Assembly: GCA_964512995.1 (NCBI GenBank)
Contig: CAZELM010000028.1
Span: 1 to 64,000, forward strand
Direction of reading: 5' to 3'
Length of the DNA: 64,000 nt
From: CAZELM01 sp964512995
Lineage (GTDB): Bacteria > CSSED10-310
Made by a program: the position numbers and the translations under genes. Below are positions 35,462-43,856 of this stretch, piece after piece. Within the stretch, counting starts at the first letter, position 1. Every line of letters begins with the position of its first letter. The notes beneath the pieces were generated by a model. It was given only the letters and a program-made list of their open reading frames with translations, was not told the origin of the DNA and made no database searches.

Positions 35462-36820
35462 TTATTCCGGCTGATTTTCATCGGGTGGAGCGGCGTGTCC
35501 GGTGTCATCCCGCACGATTCCGACCGTCCGGTTTGAGGGGATCAGATACCGGGAGGCCACAGCCTGAAGCTGGTCCGGGGTGATTGCATTGAGCCGGTCT
35601 TCGAGATTCAGCGCATCGCGCCAGGAGCCGACCATTTCAGCTTCCCCGAGACTGAACGCCAGACCCGTTGATGATTCCATCCCGTAAATCTCCCGCGTGA
35701 GCATCTGTGTCCGGGCGATCTGCAGTTGATCACTGGTGACACCGTGGTCGACTACGTTCCGGATGATGTCCTGAATGCGTTTTTCCATCTCTTCCACCGG
35801 CACTCCCGGTAACGGAAGACCGCCGATGATCAGCAGATCGGGTTCCAGGGATTGATGGCAATACGCATACACCTGCATGGCCACCGGATCGGTTCCCTGG
35901 GAGAGTTTTCCAAATGGAGTCGACCCGCCATGGGACAAAATGGTGGTCAGGACTTCCAGTGCCAGTGCGTCGGGATGGGAGGCGGCCGGCGCTTTATATC
36001 CCGCGAGATACAGAGGGCTCCGGACAGGCATGTTCAGCTCGAACCGGCGCTCTTCGGTCTGTTCGGGTTCCGGAGGAAAGACGCGGGTGATTTTTTCGCC
36101 AGCCGGGATAACACCAAAAAACCGCTCCATCAGATCCAGAAGTTCCTCTGTTTTGAACTGCCCGACAATCACAGCAGTCGCGTTGCAGGGTGCGTAATAC
36201 TTCTTCTGGAAAGCCATCAGATCGTCGTATGTGATGGTCTTCAGATCGTCCAGACGGCCGATCGTGATCGTCTTGTATGGATGCACCGTGAATGCGCGAT
36301 CGTAAAGTTCGAACCGAAGCCGTCCGTCGGGATCGTCGAGGTAACTCTGCCGGAGTTCTTCCAGAACGACATCCAGTTCGCTGGCGGCTTCTTCGGGAGT
36401 CGGCTGAAGATTGGCCATCCGTTCGGCTTCCAGCCGGATGACCAGTTCCAGGCGGTCGGGCGGAACGGTCTCGTGGTAACAGGTACGGTCTGTGGATGTA
36501 TTGGCGTTCGAGTGGCCGCCACCGACAGCGCCCAGCAGCCGGGCATAGGATTCGCCTTCCAGATTTTTGGTGGATTTGAACATCATGTGTTCGCAATAAT
36601 GTGCCATTCCGCGTTTTCCGGGCGATTCGTCGACGGACCCGACCGGATAATATAAGGCGAATGTGATCACCGGTGATTGGGGGCGTTCCAGAGCGATTAC
36701 TTTCATGCCATTCGAGAGAATATGTTCCGTCACCGGTAAGTCCAGAGAGGCATTACAGGGCGGGATAAAACCGGCCAGCAGGGAGTTGACAATCAGACAG
36801 ATACCGACAGTGCGCATCAT
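35462..36820 (-). CDS. M16 zinc peptidase, catalytic subunit
   Basis: A 452-residue insulinase-family peptidase with a signal peptide. The inverted zinc motif is intact (AHYCEHMMFKS), with the distal Glu in ELDVVLEEL about 70 residues on. The C-terminal lobe carries the substrate-binding segment MESSTGLAFSLGEAEM. It should degrade peptides in the periplasm together with the degenerate subunit downstream. A terminator separates it from leuD, so the M16 pair has its own transcript, or receives read-through only. Confidence 0.92.
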   Translation of the reverse strand: MMRTVGICLIVNSLLAGFIPPCNASLDLPVTEHILSNGMKVIALERPQSPVITFALYYPVGSVDESPGKRGMAHYCEHMMFKSTKNLEGESYARLLGAVGGGHSNANTSTDRTCYHETVPPDRLELVIRLEAERMANLQPTPEEAASELDVVLEELRQSYLDDPDGRLRFELYDRAFTVHPYKTITIGRLDDLKTITYDDLMAFQKKYYAPCNATAVIVGQFKTEELLDLMERFFGVIPAGEKITRVFPPEPEQTEERRFELNMPVRSPLYLAGYKAPAASHPDALALEVLTTILSHGGSTPFGKLSQGTDPVAMQVYAYCHQSLEPDLLIIGGLPLPGVPVEEMEKRIQDIIRNVVDHGVTSDQLQIARTQMLTREIYGMESSTGLAFSLGEAEMVGSWRDALNLEDRLNAITPDQLQAVASRYLIPSNRTVGIVRDDTGHAAPPDENQPE

Positions 36821-36836
36821 TCGGGTTTCCTTTCAG

Positions 36837-36866
36837 AAAAAAGCCGGGCGGGGTGAGCCGCCCGGA
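36837..36866 (-). terminator. Rho-independent terminator after leuD-like gene
   Basis: On the minus strand CCGGGCGG (pairs 36858-36865 with 36844-36851) forms an 8-bp GC stem followed by six T (36837-36842). It lies between the leuD-like gene and the M16 peptidase gene. Confidence 0.85.
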
Positions 36867-36877
36867 CGACATACCGA

Positions 36878-37423
36878 TTACAGAGTCCGGCCAAACTCAA
36901 ATACATTCCCGGCCTGGTAAATATCCATCTGCACTTTGCTGAACGGCTGAGTCTGGACCAGCAGTTGATGCGTGGCGGCATCCCGGATTTCTCCGGCCGC
37001 CAGGTCCATCTCCACGTTCTGACCACTGACAATGGGAGTGCCTCCGGCGAGGATTCGGGACATATCCGGACACTCCAGGATCGGAAACCCGGCATTGATG
37101 GCATTGCGTTTGTAAATGGCACCGAACGATTCGGCGATCAGAGCCGCCACTCCCAGAGATACAAAGCAATCGACGGCGTGTTGCCGCGAGGAGCCTGAGC
37201 CGAAGTTTTTCCCGCAGATCACGATATCATTGGGTTTGACTTTTTTGGCGAAATCTTTCCATCCGGTCAGGTTCCCGAACGCAAATTTGCCCATCTCCTT
37301 GATATCCGTTACGGCGAGATGTGCGTTGTGATAGATCATGTCCGTATCGATATCATCGATCAGCGCGCCTTTTTCATCGGTGATCACCCAGACATTCCCT
37401 TGGAATTTAGTCGGTTTGCTCAT
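36878..37423 (-). CDS. leuD: 3-isopropylmalate/homoaconitate-type dehydratase small subunit
   Basis: A 181-residue aconitase swivel-domain protein. It has DDIDTDMIYHNAHL near the N-terminus, the substrate-loop GKNFGSGSSRQHAVD and AIYKRNAINAGFPIL. It is the partner of the large subunit encoded 12 bases upstream. LeuCD isomerises 2- to 3-isopropylmalate in leucine synthesis. Closely related pairs act on homocitrate or dimethylmalate, and since leuA and leuB are not nearby the substrate is not certain. Confidence 0.85.
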   Translation of the reverse strand: MSKPTKFQGNVWVITDEKGALIDDIDTDMIYHNAHLAVTDIKEMGKFAFGNLTGWKDFAKKVKPNDIVICGKNFGSGSSRQHAVDCFVSLGVAALIAESFGAIYKRNAINAGFPILECPDMSRILAGGTPIVSGQNVEMDLAAGEIRDAATHQLLVQTQPFSKVQMDIYQAGNVFEFGRTL

Positions 37424-37435
37424 GGATCGTCTCCT

Positions 37436-38683
37436 TTATTCCGCAACAACGATTTTGCCGGCCAATGCGGAAGCCGCTGCGGTCAGTGGGCTGGCCAGAT
37501 AGGTCAGACCGTCGCCCTGTTTTCCTTTGAAATTACGATTGGATGTCGAGACCTGCACTTCGCCTTTTCCAGTCATACCGATCTGACCGGACGCACATCC
37601 GCCACATCCCGGATTGGATACGATGAATCCCGCATCATGAAGAATACTGATATAGCCTTCCTTCAGGAGTTTGCCGAAGATTTCCCGCGTCGCCGGAACG
37701 GCTTTGGCCATCACGTGCGATGCGACCCGACGGCCTTTCACATATTCCGCGACGGAAACAAAATCCTCATACCGGCCGTTCGTGCAGGAGCCGATAAATA
37801 CCGAGTCGACCGTGACATCGCCGACATCTTTGACTGCGACGACTTTGTCGGGTTTGGGAGGGACTGAGATCCGGGGAGTCAGATGGGTGATATCGATCTC
37901 GATCGTCTCCACGTATTGCGCATCCGGGTCCGGATAAATCGGACCGAAATCGGAGCGGCCACTGCGTTCCCGGAGATATGCCAGCACGCGTTCATCGGGA
38001 ATGATCAATCCGATGATCCCGCCCATTTCCGTGACCATGCTGGACAATGTGATCCGCCCCGCCAGATCCAGCGCATCAACGGCTTCGCCGACGAACTCGA
38101 TGGAACGGCCCAGTGCGCCTTTGGAGCCCAGGCGGCCGACGACTTCCGTGGTCAGATCCCGGGCGGTGCAGTTGGCGGGGAGTTTTCCTTTGATAACGAC
38201 TTTCATACTGGGGGGGACTTCGAACCAGGTTCTGCCGGCCCGGAAACCGAATGCGATGTCCTGATCGCCCATGCCCTGACCGAAAGCACCGACTGCTCCC
38301 AGAATGTTCAGATGGCTGTCTGTGCCGACCACGGTGCTTCCCGGTAATGAAATCCCTTCGTCGATCATGACATGGGAGCCGATACCGGCATCAACATCGT
38401 ATACTCTGATATTGTGTTTTTTGGCGAAGTCCCGGCATTGCTGCTGATTGTTCGCATAGGGGATCGTATTGGCTGGCACATTGCAGTCAAATGTAAAGAA
38501 CGTCTTTGACGCATCTGCCACTTTTTCATTGGGATAATAGGTCTCGAAATTCTGAACGACATTGGCGCCGGCAAAATCCCGGGCCGACCTTACATCCAAA
38601 TCCATCCATACGACTTTCCCGGGTTCGACTTTTTCCTGGGAGTGAGCCTGGATGATTTTCTCGATAATTGTATAACCCATCAT
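37436..38683 (-). CDS. leuC: 3-isopropylmalate/homoaconitate-type dehydratase large subunit
   Basis: A 415-residue aconitase-family protein of the short LeuC type. The [4Fe-4S] cysteines are in GSCTNGR and NPGCGGCASG, and substrate residues in VVGTDSHLNILGAVGAFGQGMGD. Length and the free-standing small subunit fit archaeal-type LeuC/HacA. The oxygen-sensitive cluster suits an anaerobe. Pathway assignment between leucine synthesis and a related dehydratase remains open. Confidence 0.87.
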   Translation of the reverse strand: MMGYTIIEKIIQAHSQEKVEPGKVVWMDLDVRSARDFAGANVVQNFETYYPNEKVADASKTFFTFDCNVPANTIPYANNQQQCRDFAKKHNIRVYDVDAGIGSHVMIDEGISLPGSTVVGTDSHLNILGAVGAFGQGMGDQDIAFGFRAGRTWFEVPPSMKVVIKGKLPANCTARDLTTEVVGRLGSKGALGRSIEFVGEAVDALDLAGRITLSSMVTEMGGIIGLIIPDERVLAYLRERSGRSDFGPIYPDPDAQYVETIEIDITHLTPRISVPPKPDKVVAVKDVGDVTVDSVFIGSCTNGRYEDFVSVAEYVKGRRVASHVMAKAVPATREIFGKLLKEGYISILHDAGFIVSNPGCGGCASGQIGMTGKGEVQVSTSNRNFKGKQGDGLTYLASPLTAAASALAGKIVVAE

Positions 38684-39628
38684 TTACCCTCCTATTGAAA
38701 AGAGCTTGCACACATACACTGATATATTTACGTTTCCGCCGCCGGAATGTTTCCAGAATCAGCGGGAGTTGTTAAATACAGGAGTTAATCATATTGTTTT
38801 GGCATAATCAATGATATCTGTAGAAAGACGTCTGTCCTTCTCCCACCGGGAGAAGGATCGGGGATGAGGGTGGTATCTGAATGCGTTCGTGTTGAGTATC
38901 GGTGAGGATGAGGTCGGGGTAAGTATAACGTGTCTGTGGCCATCGCAATGGCCGGTGCGGCGAATGTAATGGTCGGTGTGGCGAATGTCATTGTCGCTGC
39001 GGCGAATGTAATAGCCAGTGTGGCGAATGTAATGATCGGCACGGTGAATGTAATGACCGGCGTGGTGAATGTAATGATCGGCATGGTGAATGTAACTACC
39101 GGTGTGGGTGCATGTAATGGTCAGTGCGGTGAATGTAATGACCGGCGTGGCGAATGTAATGACCGGCACGGTGAATGTAACTACCGGTGTGGGTGCATGT
39201 AATGGTCAGTGCGGTGAACGTAATGACCGGCGTGGCGAATGTAATGGTCGGTGCGGTGAATGTAATGACCGGCGTGGCGAATGTAATGGTCGGTGGGACA
39301 GTTCTCACATACGCTCACCAAAGGCATACGCATGTCACCCTCACCCCGCCGGCCATGATCATGTATTGATCCGAACTGGATCGGCCGGCGACCCTCTCCC
39401 AGACACTGCGTTGGGAGAGGGTACGTTTGGACAGCAATCACGATATTTTGTCAGAAATGCAAATACGTGGTGAACACCGGCCATAATCGCGTCAACGCTC
39501 CCTCCGGGTTTCATGATTTGACAATCACACGGATCGTTGCCAAAATTCTGTTATTGAAGGGTATCCAGGTTTTCACGGATCAACGGAATAACGAACTGGC
39601 GCACACCGGAGAAAGAAGAAGGCAGCCG
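38684..39628. other. Repeat-filled intergenic region
   Basis: No gene is supported in these 945 bases. The region holds a palindrome CCTTCTCCC/GGGAGAAGG (38836-38856) followed by ATCGGGGATGAGGG, then the 21-bp array. After it comes an inverted counterpart with CACCCTCACCCCGCC (about 39337-39351) and CCCTCTCCCA/TGGGAGAGGG (39392-39401/39412-39421). Open frames within the array only reflect its 21-bp period. Confidence 0.75.
38951..39297 (+). repeat. 21-bp tandem array (16 units)
   Basis: Sixteen units fit 38951-39288 exactly: fourteen of 21 bp and two of 22 bp. The consensus is RYCGGYGYGGYGAATGTAATG, and the array ends with a partial unit. A three-unit block beginning ACCGGTGTGGGTGCATG occurs twice, showing higher-order duplication. 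No spacers are present. REP-like hairpins in opposite orientation flank the array. Confidence 0.9.
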
Positions 39629-40093
39629 ATGGATCTCATTGACGAATTACGGAATATTATATCGGAACTGGAATCAGCGAGCGTGGATTATGCGCTTTGC
39701 GGTGGCTTGGCTATGGCGGTGTATGCTTTCCCACGGTCCACACTCGATATTGATATCATGATCCATCGTCAGGATTTGGACAAGGTTGTTTCCCTTGCCA
39801 GAGACCTCGGATTTCTTCTGGATGCAGGTTTGATGACTTTTCAAATGGGAAAAGTGCAAATATATCGGGTTACCAAGATCCGACAGGATATCGGAGAATC
39901 ATTGGTGCTGGATTTGCTGCTCGTATCTGAGGATATCCGGGATGCCTGGGACTCCCGAATAAAAATGGAATGGGAATACGGTACAATATCGGTGGTTTCT
40001 CCGCAGGGATTGATCACGCTGAAGTCCATGAGAAAAAGCGGACAAGACAAAGACGACATCACATTTTTGAAGAGTATCATCGATGAAGGTTGA
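39629..40093 (+). CDS. Nucleotidyltransferase-fold protein (AbiEii/MNT-like)
   Basis: ATG 39629 is chosen; the frame is open from 39467 but the upstream residues are not protein-like. The 154-residue product has YALCGGLAMAVYAFPRSTLDIDIMI, matching the G-G...D-x-D core of polymerase-beta-type nucleotidyltransferases. Such small proteins often form two-gene modules, some of them toxin-antitoxin or phage defence. Its end overlaps the next small gene by 11 bases. Confidence 0.8.
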   Translation: MDLIDELRNIISELESASVDYALCGGLAMAVYAFPRSTLDIDIMIHRQDLDKVVSLARDLGFLLDAGLMTFQMGKVQIYRVTKIRQDIGESLVLDLLLVSEDIRDAWDSRIKMEWEYGTISVVSPQGLITLKSMRKSGQDKDDITFLKSIIDEG

Positions 40094-40286
40094 CATGAGC
40101 CCGCAAGCTATAACCCTGCGTCTCAAACAGACCAGCGAACTCCGGAAGCTATGCATTGCTTTGGGCGGTCAACGGCTGAAAAAGCGGCAACAAATGGTGA
40201 CCGTGTGCGTCCAGCGGACGGATCCAGACAACCCCGTTGCTCAGCTCGAAACCAGCCGGGGAATGGAAAAGGAACTCGCTGATTGA
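40083..40286 (+). CDS. Small helical partner of the nucleotidyltransferase
   Basis: A 67-residue frame overlapping the nucleotidyltransferase stop. The N-terminal 30 residues (DMSPQAITLRLKQTSELRKL) look like a helix-rich small protein often found after such nucleotidyltransferases. The C-terminal half (about residues 40-67) looks unrelated. Its TGA overlaps the putative TTG start of the YoeB-like frame in a TTGA arrangement, as antitoxin genes do. It does not resemble YefM. It may be a fusion scar left by loss of an antitoxin gene. Confidence 0.55.
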   Translation: MKVDMSPQAITLRLKQTSELRKLCIALGGQRLKKRQQMVTVCVQRTDPDNPVAQLETSRGMEKELAD

Positions 40287-40536
40287 AGCTGATTTTTCGG
40301 ACCACGTATGGGAGGATTATCTGTTCTGGCAGGAAACCGACCGGAAGATACTCCGTCGTACCTACACATTGATCACGGAAACAATGCGTAACCCGTTTGA
40401 AGGTGTTGGTAAGCCGGAACCCTTGAAACATGCGGTGACCGGGTACTGGTCCAGACGGATCACCGATGAGCATCGGTTCGTTTACAAGGTGTCCGGCGAT
40501 GCACTGTTCATCGCTCTGCTACGTTATCATTATTGA
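40283..40536 (+). pseudogene. yoeB: YoeB-type mRNA interferase toxin with N-terminal frameshift
   Basis: From base 40294 the frame encodes an excellent YoeB (SDHVWEDYLFWQETDRK, then NPFEGVGKPEPLKH, YWSRRITDEHR and terminal YHY). YoeB catalytic residues (Glu, Arg, His, Tyr) are present. The expected start, TTG AAG CTG ATT TTT (MKLIF, as in known YoeB), lies in another frame. One missing T in the T5 run at 40293-40297 would join them. An in-frame ATG 40237 would instead give an N-terminally extended protein. No YefM antitoxin is seen upstream. Either a real inactivating deletion or a homopolymer error explains it. Confidence 0.8.
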
Positions 40537-40764
40537 ATTCTGGATTCCGTCCTGCCGAAATGCGTCAAAAATATCTTCATCAGCGTGCCAGATGGTTTCT
40601 CTGATGAATTTCAGGCGTATTATTTCGTTTGGATAGCCATGTGAGATTTTAAGATAAAGACCAGAATTCAGAAGAGAGAATCCGATTGTCTGATCGCGCC
40701 TTTTATCCCAGAAGCTCAGGCTGTTTCTATTGAAAATGTTGAAATCTTTCCACTCTAACATCAT
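40519..40764 (-). CDS. Possible small protein, unknown
   Basis: An 81-residue frame on the minus strand with GGAGG 11 bases before its ATG at 40764. It fills most of the 372-base gap between the YoeB frame and the binding-protein gene. The composition is protein-like (SFWDKRRDQTIGFSLLN, LYLKISHGYPNEI) but I recognise no family. It overlaps the 3' end of the YoeB frame by 18 bases. It may be a fragment of a larger gene. Confidence 0.4.
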   Translation of the reverse strand: MMLEWKDFNIFNRNSLSFWDKRRDQTIGFSLLNSGLYLKISHGYPNEIIRLKFIRETIWHADEDIFDAFRQDGIQNSIMIT

Positions 40765-40908
40765 CGGTTCCCATGCCTCCCCATCAGTATGTTTTCAATC
40801 GGCAATGTGCTATTCTTCTGTTCTCCACCCGAACCGGTAACGGATCAGCGGAGCGATTCCCGGTAAAAACGTTTGTCTGGATGCTCAGAGAGAATTTGGA
40901 GGCCGATC

Positions 40909-42807
40909 ATGTGTCAGTTTCGGATTTTGCTGATTTTCTTCCTGGTCCCATTCTGCCTCATCCCGGTGTTCGCTCAGGAATCACCGGAACCAGCGGCATC
41001 AAACACACCAACTCCCGAATCATCTTCTTTGGAGTCGGAGATCGCCACCATTCCATGGACCACGAATGATCAGTATGAGCCGGTCGGTGATCCCCGCGCC
41101 GTCAAAGGCGGCACCATGCGCTGGCCGATCTGGGAGTATCCATCGACATTACGAAGCTTCGGGCCGAATTCCAGCACGACCTTCAACAGCCTGATGAACG
41201 CGCTCTGCTACGAATCCCTCCTGTCATATCACCCGGTCTCGCTGGAGTGGGTTCCCGGTCTCGCGGACAAATGGTACAAAACGCCCGATAACCGCACCTT
41301 TTACTTTCACATCGATCCCGAAGCCCGGTTCATGGATGGCAAGCCCGTCACAGCCACCGATGTCTATGAAACCTGGAAATTCCTGATCGATCCCGCGATC
41401 AGCTCCCCATCCGAAAACACCATCTACAGCCTGTATCAGGCAACGGTTCTCTCCGACCGCATCATCCGATTCACCGCTCAGGAGAGCAAATGGCGGCTCT
41501 TCAATTACCTGTGCGGCATGATGATCTTTCCGGGAGATGTCGTTAAAACCGCGGCCAAAACCTACATTCAGGATTATCAGTTCACCTTTATGCCCGGCTC
41601 CGGCCCCTACCGGTTCAAAGATACGATCAAAGGCCGTGAAATCACGTTCGAACGCCGTCCCGATTACTGGGCAGCCCATAAACGCCATAATATCGGGCTC
41701 TATAATTTCGATGTCTTCCGGTGCATCGTCGTCCGGGACGATTCCCTGATGTTCGAAATGCTCAAGAAAGGCGATATCGATTTCTATGCCGTATATACCG
41801 CTCGCAGATGGATGAAGGAATGTGATTTTGACAAAATTCAGAAAGGATGGATCCAGAAACGGAAGATCTTTTCTGAGCGGCCGGCCGGGATCTCCGGCGT
41901 CGCATTCAATATGCGGGAAGAACCCTTCAACGATGTCCGGGTGCGAGCCGCATTCCAGTATCTTTTCAACCGGGATATTCTCATCCAGAAGCTCTTCTTC
42001 AACGAATATGTTCCTCTGAATTCCTACTATCCCGGCGGCATTTATGCGAACGAAAACAACCCGGAATTTCACTACAGTGCCGATGAAGCGGTCCGGCTGT
42101 TGTCCGAAGCCGGCTGGAATGCCTGGGACAAAAAGGGACGGATCTGCAAAAACGGCGTTCCCCTGGAAATCACGCTCATGTACGAAGATAAATCCAGTGA
42201 ACGCATCTGGACCGTTGTGCAGGATTATATGGCGGATGTTGGTGTCACGCTGAAACTGAAACTCGTCACCGCAGAAACCCAATGGAAACTGATCGAAGAC
42301 CGGAAATTCAAAATCGCGGAGATGGCGTGGAGCGGTGATCTGTTTCCCGATCCCAGACAATCGTATCACTCCTCCATGGCATACAACAAAAATACCGCCA
42401 ATATCACGGGAGTCGCTGATCCGCAGATCGACCGGCTGATCGAAGAACATGACCAGTGTGATGATCTGCAACGGCGGATCGAACTGATCAAGCAGATCGA
42501 CGGACTGCTGGTCGCGCTTCATCCATACGGTCTGAGCTGGTATGAGTCATCCGACCGGCTGCTCTACTGGAACAAGTTCGGCCATCCCGATTACTATATC
42601 ACCCGCGTCAGCGACTACAGTGACATGGCGATCTACTGGTGGATCGATCCGGAAAAAGAGAGCGCGTTGAATGCAGCCATCGCTGAAAACCGCAGCCTGC
42701 CCCAGGGACCGGTCGACGTGAACTTCTGGAAAGATTACAAAGACCACCCTAAACCACTCCACGCAGATCATTCCAATGCAGAAATGACAGGCGGAGGTGA
42801 TCGATGA
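40909..42807 (+). CDS. YejA/DppA-type oligopeptide-binding protein (SBP_bac_5)
   Basis: ATG 40909 follows GGAGG and gives a signal peptide (CQFRILLIFFLVPFCLIPVFA). The 632-residue mature protein is a family 5 peptide-binding protein. It has the domain entry YESLLSYHPVSLEWVPGLADKW, the WKFLIDP region and GSGPYRFKDTIKGREITFERR. Length and the opening segment fit the YejA subgroup that accompanies YejB/YejE. It delivers peptides to the permease encoded by the next genes, overlapping yejB by 4 bases. Confidence 0.9.
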   Translation: MCQFRILLIFFLVPFCLIPVFAQESPEPAASNTPTPESSSLESEIATIPWTTNDQYEPVGDPRAVKGGTMRWPIWEYPSTLRSFGPNSSTTFNSLMNALCYESLLSYHPVSLEWVPGLADKWYKTPDNRTFYFHIDPEARFMDGKPVTATDVYETWKFLIDPAISSPSENTIYSLYQATVLSDRIIRFTAQESKWRLFNYLCGMMIFPGDVVKTAAKTYIQDYQFTFMPGSGPYRFKDTIKGREITFERRPDYWAAHKRHNIGLYNFDVFRCIVVRDDSLMFEMLKKGDIDFYAVYTARRWMKECDFDKIQKGWIQKRKIFSERPAGISGVAFNMREEPFNDVRVRAAFQYLFNRDILIQKLFFNEYVPLNSYYPGGIYANENNPEFHYSADEAVRLLSEAGWNAWDKKGRICKNGVPLEITLMYEDKSSERIWTVVQDYMADVGVTLKLKLVTAETQWKLIEDRKFKIAEMAWSGDLFPDPRQSYHSSMAYNKNTANITGVADPQIDRLIEEHDQCDDLQRRIELIKQIDGLLVALHPYGLSWYESSDRLLYWNKFGHPDYYITRVSDYSDMAIYWWIDPEKESALNAAIAENRSLPQGPVDVNFWKDYKDHPKPLHADHSNAEMTGGGDR

Positions 42808-43844
42808 GAGCCTATTTCATTCGCCGGTTTCTTCTGATCATTCCCACATTTCTGGGTATCACGCTCCTGAGTTTCGTCATCATGCAGTTTGTCCCCGGCG
42901 GACCGATCGAAAAAGCCATCCGGAACTTCCGCATGGGCGCGATGATGAAAGGAGAGGGCGGTGCCGGTATTTCCAAATCACTCGGTTCCGCTTCAGAAAT
43001 CCCGGAAGAAGCGCTCCAGGCGATGAAAGAATTCTACGGATTCGACAAACCCGTGATGATGCGCTACCTGATCTGGCTGAAGAATATCTGCGTTCTGGAT
43101 TTCGGGGAGTCTTACATCTATGTGGAACCGGTGATGGATGTCATCACCTCGAAATTTCCGATCTCCATCTATTTCGGACTCATCGGATTCTTTTTGTCCT
43201 ACTCCGTCTGCATCCCTTTGGGAATCTGGAAAGCGATCCGGCATGGGTCCGGGTTTGACGCCATGAGCAGCATGATCGTTTTCATCGGATACTCCATTCC
43301 GGGGTGGGCGCTCGGGGTCATCCTCCTGGTTCTGTTCGGTGGCGGCAGTTTCTGGGACGTGTTTCCTTTGGGCGGGTTCCGGTCCGCCAACTATGACGAT
43401 CTGACACTGCCCGGAAAGCTCTGGGACCAGCTCCACCATACCTTTCTTCCGGTCTTCTGTTATATGATCGGCAGTTTTGCCACCGAAACGGTGTTGATGA
43501 AAAACGCACTGATGGAAAATCTGGGAGCGGATTACGTGCGGACGGCCTTCGCCAAAGGGCTCGATGAGAAAGTTGTTATTTTCAGACATGCGCTGCGAAA
43601 TTCTCTGATCACCATCGCGACGGATCTGGGGCATGCCCTGTCGCTGATCCTCGCCGGCTCCTATCTGATCGAGAAAGTCTTCAATATCGACGGATTCGGA
43701 TTGCTGGGATACAACGCGATCGTGCAGCGGGATTATCCGGTGGCCATGGGCATTCTGGTGATCAGCAGCATCCTTCAGCTCACCGGAAATATTTTTTCAG
43801 ATATTTTGTATTGCATCATCGATCCGCGAGTCCGGTTCGATTAG
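42804..43844 (+). CDS. yejB: YejB/DppB-type ABC transporter permease
   Basis: A 346-residue permease with an N-terminal span (FLLIIPTFLGITLLSFVIMQ), the VPGGPIEKAIRNF segment characteristic of YejB, and a periplasmic loop. The six-span core carries an EAA-like loop (ADYVRTAFAKGLDEKVVIFRHALRN). It forms the inner-membrane channel with the next product. Confidence 0.9.
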   Translation: MRAYFIRRFLLIIPTFLGITLLSFVIMQFVPGGPIEKAIRNFRMGAMMKGEGGAGISKSLGSASEIPEEALQAMKEFYGFDKPVMMRYLIWLKNICVLDFGESYIYVEPVMDVITSKFPISIYFGLIGFFLSYSVCIPLGIWKAIRHGSGFDAMSSMIVFIGYSIPGWALGVILLVLFGGGSFWDVFPLGGFRSANYDDLTLPGKLWDQLHHTFLPVFCYMIGSFATETVLMKNALMENLGADYVRTAFAKGLDEKVVIFRHALRNSLITIATDLGHALSLILAGSYLIEKVFNIDGFGLLGYNAIVQRDYPVAMGILVISSILQLTGNIFSDILYCIIDPRVRFD

Positions 43845-43856
43845 TCGAGGCAGGAT

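Noticed and set aside
38930..39473. Repetitive small protein genes in the 39 kb array
   Set aside because: Open frames exist on both strands and in several phases only because the unit length is a multiple of three. No ribosome-binding site or stable start is seen.
41224..42522. 432-codon minus-strand frame opposite the peptide-binding protein
   Set aside because: It is an antisense shadow; the plus-strand gene has a signal peptide and family motifs.
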